Positions 25,545 to 31,221 of a stretch of DNA of 36,337 nucleotides are shown here, one piece after another. The number at the start of each line of letters is the position of its first letter. Positions within the stretch are counted from its first letter, which is position 1. The notes beneath the pieces were generated by a model. It searched no databases. It was not told the DNA's origin and worked only from the letters and a program-made list of their open reading frames with translations. Position numbers and translations under genes: made by a program. This DNA is from Acidobacteriota bacterium (GTDB lineage Bacteria > Acidobacteriota > Thermoanaerobaculia > Multivoradales > J023). Location: assembly GCA_029263355.1 (NCBI GenBank), contig JAJCXQ010000217.1:1-36337 (forward strand), written 5' to 3'.

Positions 25545-26527
25545 AGGAGCGGGAGCCACACCACGAGGAAGGGACGCCTAACCCGACGGCGCCCGACTCG
25601 AAGGCACCCGATCTAGCGCCTCGGGATCTGGTAGTCGTTGGTGGAGGACCTGCAGGGTTGAGTGCGGCGCTGGTGGCGAGTCTGAACGGTCTCGACACCC
25701 TGCTGGTCGAACGAGCCGGGCGACTCGGGGGGCAAGTCCGATGGGCGGACGCTCCGGTACCGGACCTACTGGGCAACGCGGCGCGCGATGGCAATGAGCT
25801 CGCAGACCGTTTCGCGGCCCACTTGGCGACGTCACGAGCCGAGGTTCGAACCGGGGTTACGGTCCAAAAATTACAGTTGGCATCGGGGCGAGCGTTGCTT
25901 CGGCTCGCTGATGGTGGGTGCTTGATCGCGCGCAGAGTCCTGCTGGCTACCGGCTTGAGCCATCGACGGCTAGGGATACCAGGGGAGGAGCTCGCCAACC
26001 CGTACGCCAGCCCGCGCAAGAACCTGGAGAAGTTCGAAGCGCGTGCGATTGTGGTGGTCGGTGGTGGTGACGAAGCCTCTTCCTTGGCCCGGGATCTGGC
26101 GACCGCTGGCGCCCACGTTACGCTTTTGGTGCGCAGCTCGTTACGTGCACGGCCGATGTTCGGGGATGCAGTACGTGCCGCGCCTGGGGTTGTGATCCGC
26201 GAGGGGGCAGTGGTCCGCAGCCTTACGGAGGTCGACTCGGAGATTCGGATAGAGCTGATGTCCGGGGAGGTGTTGATCGCTGCTGCTTGTTTTGTCCGCA
26301 TCGGCGTCGAGCAGGCGATTCCCGTCATCGAGCCACCGGTCGAACGACTGCCGAGTGGCCAGTTGCGGGTCGATGCGTCGGGACGCACCTCATGCCGCGA
26401 GCTCTTTGCGGCCGGCGACCTGGTCCGTCCAGCGGGGCAACATTACATTGCTGCCGCGTTGGCGGACGGTACGATTGCGGCGCGCAGTATCGAGGACGAC
26501 TTGGCAGCAGAGGGTGGTACGGCTTGA
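25541..26527 (+). CDS. Thioredoxin-reductase-fold FAD/NAD(P) oxidoreductase lacking the CxxC
   Basis: The 328-residue protein has an FAD-binding VVVGGGPAGLSAALVA (about 31-46), a second nucleotide motif VVVGGGDEASSLARDLATAG (about 171-190) and the C-terminal FAD motif LFAAGDLVRPAGQHYIAAALADG. In thioredoxin reductase a CxxC disulfide precedes the second motif. Here the equivalent stretch reads PYASPRKNLEKFEARAI, with no cysteine. It is therefore not a thioredoxin reductase and more likely a ferredoxin/flavodoxin-NADP reductase-like or other flavoprotein. An unusual Pro-rich N-terminal tail of about 28 residues is present. Its ATG overlaps the end of the methyltransferase gene by four bases, so translation is coupled. 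Confidence 0.75.
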   Translation: MKEREPHHEEGTPNPTAPDSKAPDLAPRDLVVVGGGPAGLSAALVASLNGLDTLLVERAGRLGGQVRWADAPVPDLLGNAARDGNELADRFAAHLATSRAEVRTGVTVQKLQLASGRALLRLADGGCLIARRVLLATGLSHRRLGIPGEELANPYASPRKNLEKFEARAIVVVGGGDEASSLARDLATAGAHVTLLVRSSLRARPMFGDAVRAAPGVVIREGAVVRSLTEVDSEIRIELMSGEVLIAAACFVRIGVEQAIPVIEPPVERLPSGQLRVDASGRTSCRELFAAGDLVRPAGQHYIAAALADGTIAARSIEDDLAAEGGTA

Positions 26528-26529
26528 CG

Positions 26530-27288
26530 ATGAACGGAGACACGGATTTAGGGGATACCGCCTTGGCGGACACGGTAAAGGGAGGCACCGGAGCGGGAAA
26601 GGCCGCGATTGAGCGGCGAGACTACAAGTACTTCGATCTGGTGATGGCCGCCTTCGTCACGGTGCTGTTGTGCTCGAGCCTGATTGGAGTGCCCAAGGTT
26701 GCGTCTCTGTTTGGCTTCTCTTTCGGCGCAGCGATCTTTTTCTTCCCGATCAGCTATGTCTTCGGCGATATCTTGACCGAGGTTTACGGTTATGCGCGGT
26801 CCCGAAAGGTGATCTGGACCGGGTTCGCCGCGTTGCTGTTCGCTTCGTTCATGTCCTGGGCGGTTCTGGCCCTGCCTCCGGCTCCCGGTTGGAAAGACCA
26901 GGAAGTATTCGAGAAGGTCTTCGGGCAGACACCGCGCATCGCTTGTGCCTCATTCATCGCATATTGGTTTGGCGAGTTCACCAACTCCTACATCATGGCC
27001 AAGATGAAGCTCATGACGTCGGGACGGCATCTGTGGATGAGGACCATCGGTTCGACGATCGCCGGCGAGGGGGTGGACTCCATGATCTTCTACCCACTGG
27101 CGTTCTATGGGTCCTGGACCAACGAGCTCATCGTTCAGGTGATGGTCGCCAACTACTTGATCAAGACCGGCTGGGAGGCGGCGTTGACGCCGTTTACCTA
27201 CAAGATTGTCGGCTTCCTCAAACGTGCCGAGCAAGAAGACTATTATGATCGCGACACCAACTTCTCACCGTTCAATGTCGACATCTGA
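26530..27288 (+). CDS. YhhQ-type (VUT family) queuosine precursor transporter
   Basis: The 252-residue integral membrane protein has about six helices. It carries the family signatures FFPISYVFGDILTEVYGYARSR (about 71-92) and IAGEGVDSMIFYPLAFYG (about 177-194). The family imports queuosine precursors such as preQ0/preQ1. The hydrophilic N-terminal stretch of about 30 residues is longer than usual. The ATG at 26530 is two bases after the upstream stop; an in-frame TTG lies six bases earlier. The QueD/PTPS homologue two genes downstream supports a deazapurine/pterin role for this operon. Confidence 0.85.
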   Translation: MNGDTDLGDTALADTVKGGTGAGKAAIERRDYKYFDLVMAAFVTVLLCSSLIGVPKVASLFGFSFGAAIFFFPISYVFGDILTEVYGYARSRKVIWTGFAALLFASFMSWAVLALPPAPGWKDQEVFEKVFGQTPRIACASFIAYWFGEFTNSYIMAKMKLMTSGRHLWMRTIGSTIAGEGVDSMIFYPLAFYGSWTNELIVQVMVANYLIKTGWEAALTPFTYKIVGFLKRAEQEDYYDRDTNFSPFNVDI

Positions 27289-27326
27289 AGCGTGAGGTCT
27301 GAGGCGCGAACCTCGGGGGACTCGGT

Positions 27327-27962
27327 TTGACGTTACCGGCAGCAGCTGATCCGCATTCGGTCCAATTCAAGGAGATCGAGCACAAGTTCGTGGTCGGCGA
27401 CGACCTCGATCGTGTGGCTCTGCGTTCACAGTTGCGAGATTTGAAACCCGTCGGAACGACGGTTCAAAGCGTGCGGGATGTCTACTACTTCACCCGTCAT
27501 CAACCGCGATATATCTATCGCCATCGTTGCGACAAAGAGCTCCAACATCTGACGGTCAAGTCGATCGAAGGCGATTCGGAGGTGCGGCTGGAGGTCAATC
27601 TCGACCTTGGTCTGCATCGCGGCGACCAACATGAAGCGGTGGAGGCCTTTCTCGCCACCCTCGACGTCGTTTGGCGTGGTGTGATCAGCAAGGAGATCGA
27701 GGTCTATTACTTCACGGATTGTGAGGTCGTGTACTACGAAGCGACGGCGAACTCCCGAACGGTGAAGTGTGTCGAATTCGAGGCGATCCATACCTCGTCA
27801 GTGGACAAGGCGCTCGAGATACTGAACCGGTACGAGCATCTCGTTGGTTTCGATGAACGGCGCCGCACAGCGAAAACGCTGGTGGAGATTCTCTTCCCGT
27901 CGGAAGTACGCCGGTTCGCGGTCTCGGGAGCCGAGACCGATAGGACTGCGGATCCGAGGTGA
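27327..27962 (+). CDS. CYTH-domain protein (class IV adenylate cyclase/ThTPase superfamily)
   Basis: The 211-residue protein has the ExExK signature near its start (KEIEHKFVV) and alternating charged beta strands that form the triphosphate tunnel. Examples are RDVYYFTRHQPRYIYRHR, LQHLTVKSIEG and VRLEVNLDL, then SKEIEVYYFTDCEVVYYEA and CVEFEAIH. CYTH enzymes bind or hydrolyse triphosphate compounds, or cyclise ATP. Which of these this one does is unclear. The start is TTG preceded by a G-rich stretch; no alternative ATG is near the conserved motif. It lies 38 bases after the transporter gene and 2 bases before the QueD/PTPS gene. Confidence 0.72.
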   Translation: MTLPAAADPHSVQFKEIEHKFVVGDDLDRVALRSQLRDLKPVGTTVQSVRDVYYFTRHQPRYIYRHRCDKELQHLTVKSIEGDSEVRLEVNLDLGLHRGDQHEAVEAFLATLDVVWRGVISKEIEVYYFTDCEVVYYEATANSRTVKCVEFEAIHTSSVDKALEILNRYEHLVGFDERRRTAKTLVEILFPSEVRRFAVSGAETDRTADPR

Positions 27963-27964
27963 TC

Positions 27965-28462
27965 ATGAGCCAAGATCCCATCTTTACCCTCGTTCTTGCC
28001 AAGCAGGACTTCAAATTTTCCTGCGCGCATTTCCTGGTTTTCGATAGCGATAACGCCGAGTTGTTACATGGTCACAACTACCAGGTCAGCGTGGAGCTTC
28101 ACGGACATTCCCTCAACGAGGAGGGGCTGCTGGCGGATATGGCACGGGCCAAGGCACGCATACGCCGGGCCTGTGCTCGCTTGGATAACCGTACGTTGGT
28201 TCCAGTGCGCAACCGGCATTTGACTGTCGTACGTGGCGACGACCACGTCGAGATCCGGTTTCGAGAACGCTGTTACCGGTTCCCGATGGCGGACGTCGTG
28301 TTGCTGGATCAGATCAACACTTCGGTCGAGGTGTTGGCGCGGATGCTGTGGCGTGAGCTGGTCGAGGGGTTGGACGAGCCCGGGGTCGAGGAACTGGGAG
28401 TCAGCGTGTCTCAGACCTCCGGGCAAAGCTGCTGGTATCGAGCAGCGGTGGCGAATGGTTAA
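27965..28462 (+). CDS. QueD/6-pyruvoyltetrahydropterin synthase family protein
   Basis: The 165-residue protein carries the zinc-site histidines of the PTPS fold in CAHF (near 20-23) and HGHNYQV (near 36-42). ARLDNRTLVPVRN sits where the family has its LDHR.LLP stretch, and a SGQSCWYRA strand closes the protein. The sequence resembles the PTPS branch with MADVVLLDQINTSVEVLA more than short E. coli-type QueD. It probably acts on dihydroneopterin triphosphate, the product of FolE, to give a pterin or the carboxypterin of queuosine synthesis. The ATG at 27965 is preceded by GAGGTGA. It is the last gene of the operon that starts at 23236. Confidence 0.78.
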   Translation: MSQDPIFTLVLAKQDFKFSCAHFLVFDSDNAELLHGHNYQVSVELHGHSLNEEGLLADMARAKARIRRACARLDNRTLVPVRNRHLTVVRGDDHVEIRFRERCYRFPMADVVLLDQINTSVEVLARMLWRELVEGLDEPGVEELGVSVSQTSGQSCWYRAAVANG

Positions 28463-28465
28463 GCC

Positions 28466-28696
28466 CTAGGCCACTCGCTTTTCGATTTCCTGTTCGACTT
28501 CTCCGGCGTCGGGAAAGCGGCCGTTGGCTTTCTTCGAGTAGATCAGCTCGCCATCGAGGGTGACTTCGAAGACGCCGTTTTTGCCCTTGACCAGCGTGGG
28601 TTGAAAGTTGAAACGCTTCTCGATCTCTTCCGCCAGACCGGCGGCTCGCGGTTTGTAGTTTCAAACCACGCAATATTGAATCTGTATGCTGGGCAT
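28466..28696 (-). CDS. SelW/Rdx family selenoprotein (in-frame UGA = selenocysteine)
   Basis: The reading frame of 76 residues contains one in-frame TGA at codon 12 (28661-28663). Read through as selenocysteine (U), the motif is YCVVU, followed by NYKPRAAGLAEEIEKRF, GVFEVTLDGELIYSK and GRFPDAGEV. This is the complete SelW/Rdx pattern on both sides of the TGA: redox CxxU, Arg-Ala helix, GVFEV.VDGELIFSK and GRFP. The protein is a small thioredoxin-like oxidoreductase using the Cys9/Sec12 pair. The start is ATG with GGAGG nine bases upstream. No in-frame start codon follows the TGA, so a truncated product is implausible. A SECIS-like hairpin follows the TGA. It ends three bases from the convergent QueD/PTPS gene. 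Confidence 0.88.
28630..28644 (-). promoter_or_regulatory. Bacterial SECIS element of the SelW-like gene
   Basis: Beginning 16 bases after the TGA, the mRNA forms CCGCC-GGUCU-GGCGG: a perfect 5-bp stem and a 5-base loop. The loop starts 21 bases after the TGA and begins with GG, as bacterial SECIS loops require. The GGUCU sequence equals the loop of the E. coli fdhF element bound by SelB. Confidence 0.75.
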
Positions 28697-28768
28697 TGTC
28701 GTCATCCTCCAGTTGGGGTGGTTGCCGTATGCCGACCCACGGGCGTCAGCTTTGGACACGGCTGATAG

Positions 28769-28774
28769 ATTGTA
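28769..28774 (-). promoter_or_regulatory. Candidate -10 box of the selenoprotein gene
   Basis: On the minus strand TACAAT (28774 to 28769) lies about 70 bases upstream of the selW-like ATG, in the spacer shared with divergent folE. The -35 match is poor. Confidence 0.3.
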
Positions 28775-28840
28775 GATAAGATTTGGTAGCTGAGGAAGTC
28801 GTGCAGGCGTTGGGTCTGAGTCGTCGTTCCTGGCAGTGAG

Positions 28841-29497
28841 GTGCGATTGACCGTCAAGTCTGCAAATGAGTCTTTACCTGAGTCGCCATGTCTCCCGAGT
28901 GAGTCGGGGAGTGGTGGTGATGCTGTTGCCGAAGAACAGGCGTGCCTACGGCGGGTTGCCGATCATGTCCAAGGTATCCTCGAAGAGCTTGGACTCGATC
29001 TCGAGGACCCTAATCTGGTGGATACGGACATGCGTGTCGCCAAGATGTATGCCGAGATGTTTCATGGCCTCAAAGAGGGCAACGAACCGCGGGTGACCAC
29101 GTTCCCCAACGACGAGGGGTACTCCGGGATGGTAATGGAAACCAACATTCCGTTCTATTCCATGTGCTCTCATCATCTGGTGCCCTTTTACGGCCACGCC
29201 CACATGGCTTATGTTCCCAATGAACGCATCGTCGGCCTGTCGAAGTTGCCGCGTATCTTGGAGTTTTACGCCAAACGGCCGCAACTCCAGGAACGGCTCA
29301 CCGAGCAAGTGGTCACCTACCTGGAAGATCGACTCGATCCTCAGGGAGCGATGGTGGTGATCGAAGCGCGGCATCTTTGTGTCGAGATGCGGGGCGTCAA
29401 GAAGCCCGGAGCGTTGACCGTCACGTCGGCGATCCGTGGCATATTCAAGGAGCGACCGATCCGTGAGGAATTCCTCGATCTTCTGCGCAAGAACTGA
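28841..29497 (+). CDS. folE: GTP cyclohydrolase I, type IA
   Basis: The 218-residue protein converts GTP to 7,8-dihydroneopterin triphosphate, the entry step to folate, tetrahydrobiopterin and queuosine. It shows ETNIPFYSMCSHHLVPFYGHAHMAYVP with zinc ligands Cys109 and His112, the second cysteine HLCVEMRGV (Cys180), GLSKLPRILEFYAKRPQLQERLT and the closing TSAIRGIFKE. The N-terminal 30 residues are poorly conserved. The start is GTG; no strong ribosome site is seen. It lies downstream of the QueD/PTPS operon with only the antisense selW-like gene between, and 10 bases upstream of the GWxTD gene. Confidence 0.95.
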   Translation: MRLTVKSANESLPESPCLPSESGSGGDAVAEEQACLRRVADHVQGILEELGLDLEDPNLVDTDMRVAKMYAEMFHGLKEGNEPRVTTFPNDEGYSGMVMETNIPFYSMCSHHLVPFYGHAHMAYVPNERIVGLSKLPRILEFYAKRPQLQERLTEQVVTYLEDRLDPQGAMVVIEARHLCVEMRGVKKPGALTVTSAIRGIFKERPIREEFLDLLRKN

Positions 29498-29507
29498 GTT
29501 TTGGTCC

Positions 29508-30128
29508 GTGGATAGTGGCGATATCTGGCGTCGGCGAAAGATCTTCGCCGCAGCTGTAATGACGCTGATAGTGCTAACGGTGATGCCGGCAGCGGCCCTC
29601 AAGAAAGAGGCTGCCGCCGAAGACTTGTTCAATCCACTCCTCGGGGTCGAGTATTCCCATTGGCTGGTGGGTCCGATTTACCACATGGCGACGGACAAGG
29701 AAGTTGCCCAATACCAAGCTCTGACCAACGACGAAGAGGCCGCTGCTTTCATCGCGGCATTTTGGGAGCGGCACAACGAGGGCACCGAGCTGTTCAAGAA
29801 GACTCCCGAACAGATTTTCGAACAGCGATCCGAAATCGCGACCAGCCGCTACAGTGAAGGAACCTTGCCAGGTCTGCTGACCGATCGTGGCACGATTTAT
29901 GTGTTGTTCGGCGAGCCCGAGGACACAGAATTCGAATCGTCTCGCCTGCTCGAAGGACCCCCGGTGGAAAACTGGAAGTACCCCAAGAATGCCGGTGCCG
30001 GTTTGAACGGCGAGAAACCGAAAAAGGAGTATCGCTTCGTCGAAATCGACGGCTCGACGAGGTTCTTCAATAGCCAGCGCGCCGAGCTCGAAGCGCGCAA
30101 ACGACAGCGAAGGCGGATCCGTCCCTAA
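29508..30128 (+). CDS. GWxTD-domain protein with N-terminal signal
   Basis: The 206-residue protein has a basic N-terminus (RRRK) and a hydrophobic segment ending in MPAAA, so it is probably exported. The region from about 50 to 150 has the GWxTD-domain cadence: GPIYHMATDKEVAQYQALTNDEEAAAFIAAFW, then a helix with RYSEGTLPGLLTDRGTIYVLFGEPE. The family is widespread in Acidobacteriota and of unknown function. The GTG at 29508 gives a full signal; an ATG about 17 codons further in would truncate the basic part. It begins 10 bases after folE and its stop overlaps the fabH-like start by one base (TAATG). Confidence 0.72.
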   Translation: MDSGDIWRRRKIFAAAVMTLIVLTVMPAAALKKEAAAEDLFNPLLGVEYSHWLVGPIYHMATDKEVAQYQALTNDEEAAAFIAAFWERHNEGTELFKKTPEQIFEQRSEIATSRYSEGTLPGLLTDRGTIYVLFGEPEDTEFESSRLLEGPPVENWKYPKNAGAGLNGEKPKKEYRFVEIDGSTRFFNSQRAELEARKRQRRRIRP

Positions 30129-31213
30129 TGACTGAATCGATGACAAGGCCCAGCGCGGTTCTGCAGGGGGTCGGCGTCTCCGTAGCGCCAAATGAGGTGA
30201 CCAATGACATGCTGGCGCGGGTGATGGAGACCAACGACCAGTGGATTCGAGAGCGCAGCGGTGTGCGGACGCGCTTCTTCGTCGACCCTGGAACAGGCTC
30301 GGCGGATCTCGGAGTAACCGCGGCGCAGCAGGCGCTGGACGATGCTGGCATCGCTGCCGAGGAAGTTGACTATCTGGTCTGCGCCACGATGACACCGGAT
30401 CACTATTTTCCGGGTACCGGCAGTCTGATACAGGCCCGCCTCGGACTAGCGCCGCTGCCGGCGGTCGACTTGCGACAACAATGCGCCGGCTTCGCCTACG
30501 GCCTGCAGTTGGTTGACGCGTTGATCAAGAGTGGTACGGCGCGAACGGTCCTGCTGGTGGGCACCGACGTCCACAGCTCTCTTATCCCGTGGTCCGAAAG
30601 CTCGTGGAATGTGCTCTACGGTCACGACGAAGGCCCTCTCGACGACAAGACCTACGCCTGGAACAAACGCTTCCGTCATCTCACGGTCTTGTTCGGCGAT
30701 GCCGCTGGCGCCATGGTCTTCCGTGCGGATTCGAACGCTGACGGACGAGGCATCCTGGGCTCCGCGTTGTTTGCCGACGGCGACAACATGGAAATTCTCT
30801 ACGTGCCGGGGGTGGGTTCGGCTTATCGGCCGTTTGTGAGCTCGGCAATGATCGAGAGCGGCGACTCGGTGCCGTCGATGGACGGTCGCTCGGTATTCAA
30901 GTTAGCCGTCACACACATGCCACGGGTCACCCGTGAAGTCCTCGAGACCTCCGGTTACTCGTTGGACGATCTCGATCTCCTGATCATGCATCAGGCCAAT
31001 TTGCGCATCAACGAGGCCGCCCAAAAGTTCCTCCGGCTCCCAGACGAGAAGGTCCACAACAACATCCAGAAATATGGCAACACCACCTCCGCGACATTAC
31101 CCCTGGCGTTCTTCGAGGCGCGCGAGGCGGGTAAAGCGCCGGCAGGATCGTTGGTCGCCTTCACCGCTCTTGGCGCGGGATTGCATTACGGCTCGGTGTT
31201 GATGAGGATCTGA
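30128..31213 (+). CDS. 3-oxoacyl-ACP synthase III family (FabH-like)
   Basis: The 361-residue thiolase-fold enzyme has the KAS III triad: Cys119 in DLRQQCAGFAYGL, His288 in LIMHQANLRI and Asn318 in KYGNTTSATLPLA. The N-terminal TNDQWIRERSGVRTRFF is also typical. It condenses a primer acyl-CoA with an acyl-ACP or acyl-CoA extender. It is longer than housekeeping FabH (about 320 residues), with an insertion around 150-185 (WNVLYGHDEGPLDDKTYAWNKRF). It may therefore be a paralogue serving a special lipid or polyketide-like pathway. It is translationally coupled to the GWxTD gene and convergent with the ABC exporter gene, only eight bases apart. Confidence 0.88.
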   Translation: MTESMTRPSAVLQGVGVSVAPNEVTNDMLARVMETNDQWIRERSGVRTRFFVDPGTGSADLGVTAAQQALDDAGIAAEEVDYLVCATMTPDHYFPGTGSLIQARLGLAPLPAVDLRQQCAGFAYGLQLVDALIKSGTARTVLLVGTDVHSSLIPWSESSWNVLYGHDEGPLDDKTYAWNKRFRHLTVLFGDAAGAMVFRADSNADGRGILGSALFADGDNMEILYVPGVGSAYRPFVSSAMIESGDSVPSMDGRSVFKLAVTHMPRVTREVLETSGYSLDDLDLLIMHQANLRINEAAQKFLRLPDEKVHNNIQKYGNTTSATLPLAFFEAREAGKAPAGSLVAFTALGAGLHYGSVLMRI

Positions 31214-31221
31214 AGCTTAGG

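Noticed and set aside
25423..26388. 321-codon antisense frame across the flavoprotein gene
   Set aside because: It is low-complexity Ser/Arg/Pro-rich shadow translation opposite clear FAD and NAD(P) motifs.
25541..26527. True thioredoxin reductase
   Set aside because: The CxxC redox pair between the nucleotide-binding motifs is absent.
28661..28663. Reading the TGA as a simple nonsense mutation in a decayed SelW gene
   Set aside because: There are no other stops or frameshifts, both flanks are fully conserved, the position is exactly that of Sec, and a SECIS-like hairpin follows.
28401..28673. 90-codon minus-strand frame across the selenoprotein locus
   Set aside because: It is out of frame with the SelW-like sequence and shows no similarity; the UGA-containing frame explains the locus.
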